Positions 34,932-43,996 of a stretch of DNA of 64,000 nt are shown piece by piece. The position numbers and the translations under genes were made by a program. The notes below the pieces were generated by a model. It searched no databases. It was not told the DNA's origin and saw only the letters and a list, made by a program, of their open reading frames with translations. This stretch comes from an uncultured bacterium (GTDB lineage: Bacteria; Cyanobacteriota; Vampirovibrionia; Gastranaerophilales; Gastranaerophilaceae): positions 18,014 to 82,013 of the forward strand of contig CASGEP010000015.1 of NCBI GenBank assembly GCA_949300515.1, read 5' to 3'. Positions within the stretch are counted from its first letter, which is position 1. Each line of letters begins with the position of its first letter.

Positions 34932-36869
34932 ATGAGTGAAAAATATTTGCCGCTTTTTAGAAAATACCGCCCGCAGGCATTTTGCGACCTTGTCGGACAG
35001 GATAACCTTGTCAAAGCTCTAAGTAACGCCATTGAGTTAAACCGTATTGCTCCGGCGTACCTTTTTTGCGGGCCCAGAGGCACGGGCAAGACTTCAAGCG
35101 CAAGAATTTTTGCAAAATCCCTTAACTGCGAGCACGGACCGACCGTAAACCCTTGCCAGAAGTGCGCAAGCTGTATCGATATTACAAACGCCGCAGGCAT
35201 GGACGTTATAGAGATTGACGCCGCAACAAACAGAGGGGTTGAGGGTGCGGAGGATTTAATAGCGCAGGTGCATTACGCTCCTGTCGGCGGAAAGTATAAA
35301 ATTTTTATTATAGATGAAGTTCATATGCTTACATCTACAGCTTTTAACGCTCTTTTAAAAACATTTGAAGAGCCGCCCGAAAATGTTATTTTTATTCTCG
35401 CTACAACGGAGCCCCATAAAGTGCTTGAAACAATTGTAAGCCGCTGCCAGAGGTTTGATTTCAGGCGTATTACGGTTGATGACATTGTAAAAAGATTGAG
35501 AGAAATTTCAGACATTGAAAATATAAAAATCGCCGATGATGCGCTTTTTGCCATTGCAAAAAATGTATCGGGCGGCATGAGAGATTCTCTTGCGCTTTTG
35601 GATCAGGTAAGCATTTTGGGCGCAAAAGATGAAATTACAAAAGAAATGATAGAGGAGCTTTTGGGCAAAGTCACTTTTGATAAGCTTTTAGAGCTGCTTG
35701 ACTACATTGTTTCACAAGACATTGAAAAAGCTCTCGTCAAAATTGATGAAATTTATGCTCAAGGCTCGGAGCCGAGAAATTTATGCGAAAATTTCATGGA
35801 ATTTTTAAGAAATGTCATTGTGGTGCTAAATGCCAAAAATCCGCATGACGTTATTAAATTCTCCTCTTTAAGCAGTGTTGATATTGATAAAATTATTGAA
35901 AAAAAATACAATTCAAAACTTTGCGAGAGAATTTTAGACATTGCAACGGAATATTTTAAAGAGGTAAAATTCGCTACAAATCCGTATTTGTGGGTTGAAC
36001 TTATGGTTATCCGCGCTTCAAGGGCGCAAGAGCAAAAAAGTGAGAGCGTAATTTATACAAACAGCGCACCTGCGGGATTTAAAAAAGCTGACACGGCAAG
36101 AAACGACGGCACTGAAGCAGGAAATAATGCCGGGCAGCAGACGGGAAGCAAAAGTGCGCCTGAGGTATCGGGTTTTAAACAGAAGGCGCAAGAGCTGCGC
36201 AGCGACCCAACGCCCGACCTGTCAGCAGCTGCTGACAAAACGGCTGACCAAACGACCGCTGTTTTTTCGGATAAAGAAGCTAATGACTTTGAAGCGCCTT
36301 TAAATGACAGTCAAATTAGACCCGAAGCGGCGGATACGGGCTCAAACAATCCTGCGAATCCTGTTGAAATATGGAGTGCAATTGTAAATGCCATTGAAAC
36401 TATCCCTGCAAAAGCCTTTTACTCGGGTGTAGCAAAGCTTGTGGGGGTAGAGGGAAATAAAATCACGCTGGGGTTTGTAAATCAAAATTTAATAACTCAG
36501 GCAAAGTCGGACTCAAAATATAATGCCCTCGAGAGCGCACAGAACAGTGCGTTTGGCGGTAAGTATTCTTTTGAATTTGTACAGCTTAGCGACGATATTA
36601 AACCGCTTGAGGGCGCTATGATTAAGCCTGCCGCAAAAGTGCAGAGCAGACAGACGTACGCGCAAAAGCCCCCCGAGCTGAGCGCAGAAGCCGAAAATAG
36701 CACTGCCGTGCAAAATGTGCAAAAGGAGCAGGCTTTGCAGACGGCTAATGCGGCTAATATAGAGCAAACAGACTCCGTATCAGGGTTTGACAACATGCAA
36801 AATACGGCAATGTACAGCCCCAAAGTAAAAGAAATGCTTGAGGCTTTTAACGGTAAAATTGTCGAATAA
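34932..36869 (+). CDS. dnaX: DNA polymerase III subunit gamma/tau
   Basis: The clamp-loader ATPase and holoenzyme organiser. The 645 residues have Walker A GPRGTGKTS near residue 46, four zinc cysteines (C-x-x-x-x-x-x-x-x-C-x-x-C-x-x-C), the DEVHML Walker B and the SRC sensor motif SRCQRFDF, then the collar domain. Residues about 360-480 are an Ala/Gln-rich linker. The C-terminal region (about 490-600, VEIWSAIVNAIETIPAKAFY) looks like a tau-type domain. No internal slippery heptamer for gamma production was identified. Confidence 0.96.
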   Translation: MSEKYLPLFRKYRPQAFCDLVGQDNLVKALSNAIELNRIAPAYLFCGPRGTGKTSSARIFAKSLNCEHGPTVNPCQKCASCIDITNAAGMDVIEIDAATNRGVEGAEDLIAQVHYAPVGGKYKIFIIDEVHMLTSTAFNALLKTFEEPPENVIFILATTEPHKVLETIVSRCQRFDFRRITVDDIVKRLREISDIENIKIADDALFAIAKNVSGGMRDSLALLDQVSILGAKDEITKEMIEELLGKVTFDKLLELLDYIVSQDIEKALVKIDEIYAQGSEPRNLCENFMEFLRNVIVVLNAKNPHDVIKFSSLSSVDIDKIIEKKYNSKLCERILDIATEYFKEVKFATNPYLWVELMVIRASRAQEQKSESVIYTNSAPAGFKKADTARNDGTEAGNNAGQQTGSKSAPEVSGFKQKAQELRSDPTPDLSAAADKTADQTTAVFSDKEANDFEAPLNDSQIRPEAADTGSNNPANPVEIWSAIVNAIETIPAKAFYSGVAKLVGVEGNKITLGFVNQNLITQAKSDSKYNALESAQNSAFGGKYSFEFVQLSDDIKPLEGAMIKPAAKVQSRQTYAQKPPELSAEAENSTAVQNVQKEQALQTANAANIEQTDSVSGFDNMQNTAMYSPKVKEMLEAFNGKIVE

Positions 36870-36879
36870 GTGTAATAAA

Positions 36880-36907
36880 TTGACTAAAATAATGTTTTTT
36901 GTACAAT
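36880..36907 (+). promoter_or_regulatory. Promoter of the NrtR-like gene, predicted leaderless
   Basis: TTGACT (36880-36885) and TACAAT (36902-36907) are 16 bases apart. The ATG at 36914 starts 6 bases after the -10 box. Confidence 0.75.
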
Positions 36908-36913
36908 AGTTTT

Positions 36914-37603
36914 ATGGCAAGGACATTTACGGAAACAAAAACGCATGAGGTGACGGTTGACGTTGTGATTTTAACTATTCACAACGGCAAACTGAAAGTG
37001 TTGCTTGTAAAGCGGGCAAATGAGCCTTTCCGCGGTAAATGGTCTATCCCAGGCGGTTTTATAAGGTTATCTGAAAACCTTGACGATGCGGCGCTTCGCG
37101 TTTTAAAAGAAAAAACAAACGTTCAAAATATCTATCTTGAGCAGCTCTACACTTTTGGCGACCCGCTCCGTTACCCTAATACAAGGGTTATAACCTGTGC
37201 TTATTTTGCGCTTCTTCGCGCCGAAGATATAAAGCTTGAAATTTCAAATACCGATGAGGTATCCGAAGTCCAGTGGCACAGTGTTGAAAAACTTCCCCCG
37301 CTTGCTTTTGACCACAAAGAAATCATTGAGTATTCTCTTAAAAGAACGCGCGAGCGCCTTGAACTCTGCCCGATTGCGTTTCAGCTTTTGCCCAAAAAAT
37401 TCACCCTTACAGAGCTTCAACAGTCTTATGAATTGATTTTGAAAAAGAAGCTTGATAAAAGAAATTTCAGAAAAAAAATGCTCAGCGCAAACATACTTGT
37501 TGAAACAAACGAACACACAAAACAAGGCTCAAAACGTCCTGCAGCACTTTATTCTTTTGATACGATAACCCTTGATTCAAAAAGAGGGCACTTTTTCTCT
37601 TAG
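36914..37603 (+). CDS. NrtR-type Nudix-like transcriptional regulator
   Basis: From the ATG at 36914 the protein has 229 residues: a Nudix domain (about 10-140) and a C-terminal winged-helix domain (about 150-225). The Nudix box reads GGFIRLSENLDDAALRVLKE, where catalytic Glu residues are partly replaced, as in NrtR repressors that sense ADP-ribose and control NAD metabolism. No NAD genes are adjacent, so the regulon is unknown. The 4-base convergent overlap with the efflux gene is notable. Confidence 0.85.
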   Translation: MARTFTETKTHEVTVDVVILTIHNGKLKVLLVKRANEPFRGKWSIPGGFIRLSENLDDAALRVLKEKTNVQNIYLEQLYTFGDPLRYPNTRVITCAYFALLRAEDIKLEISNTDEVSEVQWHSVEKLPPLAFDHKEIIEYSLKRTRERLELCPIAFQLLPKKFTLTELQQSYELILKKKLDKRNFRKKMLSANILVETNEHTKQGSKRPAALYSFDTITLDSKRGHFFS

Positions 37604-39150
37604 CTTTTGGTTTTTTCCACTCTTAAAATCGGTATTATAAGTAAAATCAAAAGCCCTGCGACCGCAAAAATTCTAAACGAATCCACGTACGCCCACAGGT
37701 GTGCCTGACGTGAAAGCTCGTTATAGAGCATTGTTTGTGCCATATGTGTTGCGGTTGAAATATCCGTAAGCCCGCTAAATTGCCCTACATAGGCATTTAT
37801 TCGCTCGATGTAGACGTTATTTGTTTCTCTCAGCCAATCAACCATCATAAACTGGTGTTTTTGGGAAAATCTTGAAATAAATGTCGCAACAAGCGATGTG
37901 CCGACCGCTCCGCCTATTGTTTTTATAAAGTTCTGCAAGCCGCTTGCGTTTGACATCTGCTCGGGCAGAAGCGTTTTACAGGAGAGTGTAATAATCGGAA
38001 TCATTCCTATTGTCATACCAAGCCCGTATAAAATATTTGGCACAACAACACTCATGGAGGATATTTCAAGGTTTATAAAACCTAAATCCCAGCTGCCCAT
38101 ACACAAAATAAATATTCCTATAAAAGATATAAGCCGCGGGTCAAATCTGGATTGAAGCTTGGCGCAAATTAACACACCGACAAGACATCCGACCCCCCTT
38201 GGCATCATGGTTAAGCCGCTTGTAAAAGAATCATACCCCATCATATTTTGCATAAACTGCGGCAGCATTGCCATTGATGCAAGTAAAATTGCATTCATAA
38301 CGGTTAAAATAAGGGTGCCCACAAAGTAGTTGAAATCTTTTAAAACGTCAAATTTTACAAGGGTGTCTTTTTGTTTTATCTGTGAAATTATAAAACCGAT
38401 AAGCCCTATTACCCATATGACGGTCAGTTTTACTATAAAACTTGAATTAAACCAGTCCTGATCGTTTCCTTTGTCCATCATAATTTCAAAGGCAACGGCA
38501 AACATAAAAAGGAATAAAAGCCCCCAATAGTCGGTTTTTACGTTCTGCTGCCTTCTTGCATACGGCGGGTCTACAATTAATTTAAAAGAAAGACCCACGA
38601 TTAATATACCAATCGGAATATTTATAAAATAAATCCAATGCCATGACCAGTTTTCGGTAATCCATCCGCCAAGGACCGGACCTAAAATCGGCGCAATAAT
38701 TACAACCATACCAAAAAGCGCGCCCGCGCGGTTCAGATCATCCCCTTTAAAATTTTCCATCATTATCGCCTGAGAAATCGGGATGAGCACTCCGCCGCCC
38801 AGACCCTGCAAAAACCTTGAAATTACCATCATGCCGATAGAATTTGATATGCCGCACAAAAATGATGAAACCGTAAAGAGAATAACCGCGCTTATGAACA
38901 GATTTTTTCTGCCCAAAAGCTTGCTGAGCCAATCTATCATCGGAATTGTAAGACAGCTTGCTATAAGATAACTTGTTAAAACCCAGATAGATTCCTGGTT
39001 GCTGACTGAAAAAGACCCTGCCATGTGCGGGAGCGCTATGTTTGCAATTGTTTCATCAAGTGCAAACATAAACGCTGCGAGCATAGTCGGGATAATAAGC
39101 AGCCAAGGGTTTATTGTCTGTTGGTTTGCAGTTTGGATAGCAGTTGTCAT
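37600..39150 (-). CDS. Drug efflux transporter, DHA2 family (EmrB/QacA type)
   Basis: The 516-residue protein has 14 membrane segments and the MFS DHA2 signature: LDETIANIALPHM (variant of LDxTIVNVALP) near residue 28, RFLQGLGGGVLIP, and GPVLGGWITENWSWHWIYFIN. It exports hydrophobic compounds with proton exchange. It follows a MarR gene and has a consensus promoter plus repeat operator-like sites between them, so induction by loss of MarR binding is likely. Confidence 0.93.
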   Translation of the reverse strand: MTTAIQTANQQTINPWLLIIPTMLAAFMFALDETIANIALPHMAGSFSVSNQESIWVLTSYLIASCLTIPMIDWLSKLLGRKNLFISAVILFTVSSFLCGISNSIGMMVISRFLQGLGGGVLIPISQAIMMENFKGDDLNRAGALFGMVVIIAPILGPVLGGWITENWSWHWIYFINIPIGILIVGLSFKLIVDPPYARRQQNVKTDYWGLLFLFMFAVAFEIMMDKGNDQDWFNSSFIVKLTVIWVIGLIGFIISQIKQKDTLVKFDVLKDFNYFVGTLILTVMNAILLASMAMLPQFMQNMMGYDSFTSGLTMMPRGVGCLVGVLICAKLQSRFDPRLISFIGIFILCMGSWDLGFINLEISSMSVVVPNILYGLGMTIGMIPIITLSCKTLLPEQMSNASGLQNFIKTIGGAVGTSLVATFISRFSQKHQFMMVDWLRETNNVYIERINAYVGQFSGLTDISTATHMAQTMLYNELSRQAHLWAYVDSFRIFAVAGLLILLIIPILRVEKTKS

Positions 39151-39229
39151 ATTGTTTAATTTGATATTGTTATTTATTACATTGTTTAATTTTTAACAAT
39201 AATATAGTAAAAAAAATTAATTATGTCAA
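39151..39229 (-). promoter_or_regulatory. Promoter and candidate MarR operator of the efflux gene
   Basis: On the minus strand TTGACA (39224-39229) and TATATT (39201-39206) are 17 bases apart. Downstream are two copies of AAATTAAACAAT, at 39181-39192 and 39151-39162, the second touching the ATG. An inverted ATATTGTTA/TAACAATA pair also overlaps. Confidence 0.7.
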
Positions 39230-39231
39230 CA

Positions 39232-39702
39232 CTAAAATTTTAAATTATATTCTTTTTTAATTTCCTCAGCCATTTTAAAAAGCGTATCCGTAGTTTGTTC
39301 AATGATTTTTATCTTTTCGTTTTCAAATTTGGAATTTTCAAATTTATCTTTAAAGTAGTCGCGGACTTTTTTGTAAACCCTTTCCCCCTCTTGAGTTATG
39401 TAGTTTTTCATAATTATCTGTCTTGTGCCGCGAATTGCATTTTCGCGTCTGATGTAGCCGCGATCTTCAAGTTTTGAGAGAAATTTGCAAATGTAAGAGC
39501 GTTTTGTAATTATTTTTTTCGCTATGTCAATTTGAATTATCCCGGGGTTGAGAGCAATTGTTTCAAGGATAATATACTCTTCATGATTTATTTCAAAATT
39601 CATTTCCTTGTGAATTTTTCTCAATGCCTCGCGAAGCGCCTTTGTAAAAAGTTCCGCCGCAAATTCAATTGAGTTGTTGTATGAAATTTCTTTTCTTTTC
39701 AT
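39232..39702 (-). CDS. MarR-family transcriptional regulator
   Basis: The 156 residues form a MarR winged helix: EYIILETIALNPGIIQIDIAKKI, the recognition region KRSYICKFLSKLEDRGYIRRE, and the wing GTRQIIMKNYITQEGERVY. Dimer-forming helices flank the domain. It lies directly upstream of the DHA2 transporter, its likely target. TATGAT ends 6 bases before the ATG with no ribosome site. Confidence 0.9.
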   Translation of the reverse strand: MKRKEISYNNSIEFAAELFTKALREALRKIHKEMNFEINHEEYIILETIALNPGIIQIDIAKKIITKRSYICKFLSKLEDRGYIRRENAIRGTRQIIMKNYITQEGERVYKKVRDYFKDKFENSKFENEKIKIIEQTTDTLFKMAEEIKKEYNLKF

Positions 39703-39779
39703 ATAAATATCATATCACAATAAGTTGAAAGTGCGGTATTTTTATGTTAAAATATGGTGTGAATATGTGAAGGGATTTT

Positions 39780-40028
39780 ATGTCATTACTTATTAATTCG
39801 CTTTATCAACAACAACTCATCGCGCAAAGAAGTGATGCCATCTACAACACAATGATGGCTAATCAGGGCAAAATGAACCTGTTGACAAGCTTTGGCTCGG
39901 GCGGCGATATTCTGGATTTGTCTACCGTTCACAAAGCCGAGCAGCAGCTCACTTTTATGGGGCTGATTAACTCCCTTAAAGCAAAAATTGCGGATGTTCA
40001 GCTTAAGGCGTTAAATAAAGACAAGTAA
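39780..40028 (+). CDS. Unknown 82-residue protein
   Basis: A small soluble protein, largely helical, rich in Gln, Leu and Ala, with a GSGGDILDLS turn in the middle. No family recognised. GAAGGGA lies 6-7 bases before the ATG, which supports translation. It stands alone between the divergent marR and the convergent response regulator. Confidence 0.6.
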   Translation: MSLLINSLYQQQLIAQRSDAIYNTMMANQGKMNLLTSFGSGGDILDLSTVHKAEQQLTFMGLINSLKAKIADVQLKALNKDK

Positions 40029-40050
40029 AGACAGGCAGCCAAAAATTTTA

Positions 40051-41346
40051 TCACGGCATTAAAAACTTTTTAATCCTTTTAATCATATCATCCGCTTCGT
40101 AGGGTTTTGGTATATAAAAGTCAGCGCCCGCGGTAAGGATTTCTTCTTTGTTGTGCAGGGAAGATGAGAAGATTATTTTTGGCGCATAGTTTTTGTTTTG
40201 TTTTATTTTTCTTGAAATTTCAAGCCCTTCTTTTGTACTTTTGTCGCCGTAGTCAATAATCACAACATCGGGCATAAAATTTTCATATTCCCTGAAAAAA
40301 TTTTCATACTCGGTGCAGACCCTTGCATCAAGCGAATTTAGCGAACAGAGCGTTTCAAGAAGCAGCGAGAGCGCCTCATCCTCCTCCATAATTAACACCC
40401 TGTTTTTTATTCTTTTTTCCTTAACTTCGCCGTAGAGTTTTGGTCTGTCTATGATATAGCAGGATTTTTCCGTGTTTTTGCACAGTTTAATGAGTCCGAA
40501 AAGCTCGTTTATTATTTGCTCATAGCTGTTAAATTTTTCTTTTTTATATTCTGTTGCGCAAATTTCAAGCCTCATAAGCCCTTCGCGCTCTTCTTCCTTA
40601 ATGTCGGAACTTAAAAGAGTGAAATTGTTTTCAAAGTCTTTTTTGTTGTAAAAACGGCTTAACACGTTATCAAAGGCAAAAGTTAAAAACGACGCCACTT
40701 TTTCGGCTTTCTGGGTGTTTGTAATTATTATAAATTCATCATCAAAAAGGTGCCCCGCAAAATCCTGTGCGCCAAGGGTTGAATTTACAATGGCGCCAAG
40801 AGTTTGCAAAACTTTCTGATAGGCTATTTCGCCGTATATTTCCCGATAGCTCTCTATGTTTGAAATCCTCCCGAGCATGACAGAGGAGTCTTTGCCGCCT
40901 GTTGTGAGTTTTTTTAAGACCCTTGTAGTCAGGCTTTTTTGGGCAAAAAATGTTATCGGGTTAAAAGAGTTTTCAAGATAGCGCCTTAAATGTGCTTTTA
41001 TTCTCGCCTGAAACTCTTTTGCACAGATTGATTCATCCATAAAATCATCAGCACCGGATTCAAGAATTTTCAGTTTATCATCAATATCCGATGACTTTGA
41101 AATCGCAATTATCACCGGTCTTATGTTACAGGTAAGCGCGCGCATTTTTGCACAAAAGTCGGGCAGGTCCTCCTCTATGGTATCTGAAACAATTAAAAGC
41201 TCAGGTTCAACTTTTTGAATTTTTAAAAGAGCTTCGCTTAAGGAGGGAATTACATAAACTTCCTGATTAAGCGCCTCTATAAGTTTTTTATATTTTATTG
41301 AAAGCTCTTTTCTTTTGCTTATTATAAAAATTGTTGCAGCGTACAT
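40051..41346 (-). CDS. Response regulator: receiver, degenerate GGDEF, receiver
   Basis: The 431 residues hold a first receiver-like domain (about 1-115) lacking the usual strong aspartate cluster, a GGDEF-like domain (about 130-300) in which the signature reads FDDEF (within GHLFDDEFIII), and a complete C-terminal receiver (about 315-431) with acidic EEDE, D in VVIIDYGD and K in PKPYE. Cyclic-di-GMP synthesis is unlikely because the GG half of the motif is lost. It follows the kinase gene by 9 bases and has AAGGAG before its ATG, so it is the partner regulator. Confidence 0.82.
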   Translation of the reverse strand: MYAATIFIISKRKELSIKYKKLIEALNQEVYVIPSLSEALLKIQKVEPELLIVSDTIEEDLPDFCAKMRALTCNIRPVIIAISKSSDIDDKLKILESGADDFMDESICAKEFQARIKAHLRRYLENSFNPITFFAQKSLTTRVLKKLTTGGKDSSVMLGRISNIESYREIYGEIAYQKVLQTLGAIVNSTLGAQDFAGHLFDDEFIIITNTQKAEKVASFLTFAFDNVLSRFYNKKDFENNFTLLSSDIKEEEREGLMRLEICATEYKKEKFNSYEQIINELFGLIKLCKNTEKSCYIIDRPKLYGEVKEKRIKNRVLIMEEDEALSLLLETLCSLNSLDARVCTEYENFFREYENFMPDVVIIDYGDKSTKEGLEISRKIKQNKNYAPKIIFSSSLHNKEEILTAGADFYIPKPYEADDMIKRIKKFLMP

Positions 41347-41355
41347 TTTTTCTCC

Positions 41356-42081
41356 TTACTTGGTATTTTTAAGCGCGCCTAAAGTAGCCTTTTCAACTTC
41401 GTAAAGAGGAAGTGTAACAATAAACTCGCAATATTTAGGATTTTCTCCGCTTTTAACTTCAATGCCTGCACCCATTCCTTCAAGCAAATGTTTTGTTATA
41501 TACAGCCCGAGTCCGCTTCCCTGAGTTGTGCTCTTTAGATGGGTGTCTATTCTGTAAAATTTATCAAAAATTTTGTCAAAATATTTTTTATCAATGGACA
41601 CGCCGAAATTTTTTACACTGATAATCGCTGAGTTTTTATCGTTTTTTAAACTTATCTCCACTTTTTTAGAGTCTTTTGAATACTTTGCAGCGTTATCAAG
41701 AATGTTAATTAAAACCTGCTGCAGTTTATTAAAATCCGCAAGCACGGATTCTTTGGAGCAAATTGTAAAATTAAAATCAAAATCTTTATAATTTGCCTTC
41801 ACTACGGCAATAGCGGTATTTATGGCATTTATTACATCAACTTTTGTAAGTACGTTATCATTTGCGCCGGAGTCTATCTTTGAAACATTCAGCACGTTTT
41901 CGACAAGATTTATAAGTCTCTGGGATTGATTTGCGATTATCGAGAGAAATTTTTTCTTTTGTTCATCATCCAGACTCTGCCAGTTATCCAGCATAGTCTT
42001 GGAAAAACCCCTTATACTTGTAAGCGGTGTCCTTATTTCATGAGATAGTGTTGAAATAAATTCTTCTTTGATATCGTCCAT
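41356..42081 (-). CDS. Soluble sensor histidine kinase
   Basis: Only the transmitter is present in 241 residues: HisKA with SHEIRTPLTSIRGF (His near residue 14) and HATPase_c with an N-box ILDNAAKYS and GSGLGLYITKHLL. There is no sensor or membrane part, so the signal must come from another protein. The response regulator follows 9 bases later. TATAAT ends 6 bases before the ATG. Confidence 0.92.
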   Translation of the reverse strand: MDDIKEEFISTLSHEIRTPLTSIRGFSKTMLDNWQSLDDEQKKKFLSIIANQSQRLINLVENVLNVSKIDSGANDNVLTKVDVINAINTAIAVVKANYKDFDFNFTICSKESVLADFNKLQQVLINILDNAAKYSKDSKKVEISLKNDKNSAIISVKNFGVSIDKKYFDKIFDKFYRIDTHLKSTTQGSGLGLYITKHLLEGMGAGIEVKSGENPKYCEFIVTLPLYEVEKATLGALKNTK

Positions 42082-42087
42082 GTTATG

Positions 42088-42093
42088 ATTATA
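42088..42093 (-). promoter_or_regulatory. -10 box of the histidine kinase gene, predicted leaderless
   Basis: TATAAT on the minus strand, exactly 6 bases before the ATG at 42081, with no ribosome site between. Confidence 0.6.
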
Positions 42094-42114
42094 CCTTTGT
42101 TTTTGCCTTTTAAG

Positions 42115-42477
42115 TTAATTATTTAAGTATTTTTTAACATTTTCAAAAAGCTCAACGAGCCTTTCTTTATCGTTTAAATATAAGTATCCGACAATAACCT
42201 CAAAAGCGCTCGCAAGGGAGTGTATCTGCGGATTATTCTTTTTTGAGATTGATATTTTTAAGTTCCTGCCCCTTCGCATAATTTCTTTTTCTTCATCTGT
42301 TAAAAAATCCTGCAAAACATCATATAAATGTGCCTGAAAATTGGCATTTACAAACTTTACGCCAAAATCATGCATGGCTTTTTGGGTTTTTGCTTTTTTA
42401 ATGCAGATTTCTCTTATAAAAAGTTCCCATACCGCATCTCCGATGTAGGCAAATTGTCTTATGTCGTATTTTTCCAT
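42115..42477 (-). CDS. mrnC: Mini-ribonuclease III
   Basis: Mini-III matures 23S rRNA and is an RNase III catalytic domain without the RNA-binding domain. The 120 residues have YIGDAVWELFIRE, the RRGRNLK stretch and ASAFEVIVGYLYL near the C-terminus, the active-site half expected in this family. TAGAAT ends 6 bases before the ATG. The kinase gene follows downstream on the same strand. Confidence 0.93.
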   Translation of the reverse strand: MEKYDIRQFAYIGDAVWELFIREICIKKAKTQKAMHDFGVKFVNANFQAHLYDVLQDFLTDEEKEIMRRGRNLKISISKKNNPQIHSLASAFEVIVGYLYLNDKERLVELFENVKKYLNN

Positions 42478-42583
42478 GAAACCATTCTATCATACTTTTA
42501 GTTAACATTTTTTTACAATAAGTAAATTTATCGGTAAAAAATAACTTTATTAATGTATAGGAAGTTTATACGGGAAGATTTTT

Positions 42584-43990
42584 ATGGTAAATCAACTGCC
42601 AAACTCTAATAGTGCGTTTGTTTATGATGCAATGAAATATTTGCAACATACTGCCGTTGTTGAGCACAAGGACAGTCTTTCGGATGACATTAAAAGTTCG
42701 CTCTCAAGTGCTCCTTTGATTGCTTTGCCAACCGCACTGAGTACAAAAAGCATGATTCAAAGTGCAAATGCTACAGGAAATGTTGCAAAGAGTTCAAAAA
42801 ATATTTTTCAAAAAATTGCAGGTATTCCAAGTGCAATAGTTAATGCAATAAAAGGCACACCGAGCGCAGTTACTGCCGCTGCAACAAATTTAACCGACGG
42901 TAATGCTCTTTCTCGTCTTACAAATGTATTTAAGAGTGGCGACGGTGCACTTTATCTTGATGACATTACAAAAGCTGTGGCAAGTGCAAAAAAGAGCGGA
43001 GAAAATGTTGACGTTCTTGTTGATTTGAGAAATCAACTTATAAATGCGATAAATAACGGCGATAAGACCGATGATATTATATCAGGAATTGATAAAGCAC
43101 TTAAAGAAACAGCTGAGCAAACGGCTAAAAAAGGAATTTTCTCAAAAATTGCAGGCGCAATTTCAACTCCATTTAAGGCTCTTGGCAATGCAATAACCTC
43201 ATCGGGCGCTTATAAAGCTATAGAAGGCACAAAAGTCGGCAGTACTTTACTTTCAAAACTCGGTGCTTTTGGAAAGGTAGCCAAAAAAGGCGGAGCTGTA
43301 TTTGACTTAGCTATTGAAAGTACAATGCAGATTTTCACTGAAATTATTCCGGCATTTAAAAACGGCGGTGTTGATTCAGGTGTTAAACAAATAGGTAAAT
43401 CGGCTCTGCAAGTAGCGGGTTCTGTCGGCGGTTGGGCATTGGGTGCAAGCTTGGGTACAAAAGCAGGCATGGCAATAGGTACTGCAATTTGCCCCGGAGT
43501 GGGTACGGCAGTAGGCGGTGTAATAGGCGCTGTCGGCGGCATTATAGGAGGTCTTGTAGGCTCAAGTTTATTATCAGGTGCTGCAAAGAAAATCACAGGA
43601 AAATCGGAAAACGAAATATTGCAAGAAGAACAAATGCAACAAGAGGCGCAAATGTACGCTAATGACCCTGCAGCACTTGCGCAACTTGAACAAGCGGTTG
43701 CTCAAGAAATCCAAATTGATATGCAAGACGGCGAATTAAGCGAAGATGGTCAGAAAATGCTTGAGTATCTTGAATATATGAGCTCAGGAGCATCTTCAAC
43801 ATCAAGTGCAAGCACAACAAGTGTTGATACAAGCTCAAGCGCTGCATCTTTTGGCACATTGACAATTGCGACAAACCCTGACGGTTCTTACGATTTTTCT
43901 GTCCCTTCAAGTGCCATACCTCAAGTAAACTACGGCGGCACAACAAGTACTTCAAACCCTTACGGCTTTGTTGAAGATGCTATTTTGTAA
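42584..43990 (+). CDS. Unknown protein with glycine-zipper membrane-like region
   Basis: The 468 residues are Ala-, Gly- and Ser-rich, without an N-terminal signal. Residues about 285-340 form a glycine-zipper hydrophobic block (VGGVIGAVGGIIGGLVGSSL and preceding GASLGTKAGMAIGT), as in pore-forming or membrane-inserting proteins. A Gln/Glu-rich helix (about 345-395) and a Ser/Thr-rich tail follow. GGGAAGA lies before the ATG. No homologue recognised; a secreted or membrane-active protein is a guess. Confidence 0.65.
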   Translation: MVNQLPNSNSAFVYDAMKYLQHTAVVEHKDSLSDDIKSSLSSAPLIALPTALSTKSMIQSANATGNVAKSSKNIFQKIAGIPSAIVNAIKGTPSAVTAAATNLTDGNALSRLTNVFKSGDGALYLDDITKAVASAKKSGENVDVLVDLRNQLINAINNGDKTDDIISGIDKALKETAEQTAKKGIFSKIAGAISTPFKALGNAITSSGAYKAIEGTKVGSTLLSKLGAFGKVAKKGGAVFDLAIESTMQIFTEIIPAFKNGGVDSGVKQIGKSALQVAGSVGGWALGASLGTKAGMAIGTAICPGVGTAVGGVIGAVGGIIGGLVGSSLLSGAAKKITGKSENEILQEEQMQQEAQMYANDPAALAQLEQAVAQEIQIDMQDGELSEDGQKMLEYLEYMSSGASSTSSASTTSVDTSSSAASFGTLTIATNPDGSYDFSVPSSAIPQVNYGGTTSTSNPYGFVEDAIL

Positions 43991-43996
43991 AAACAG

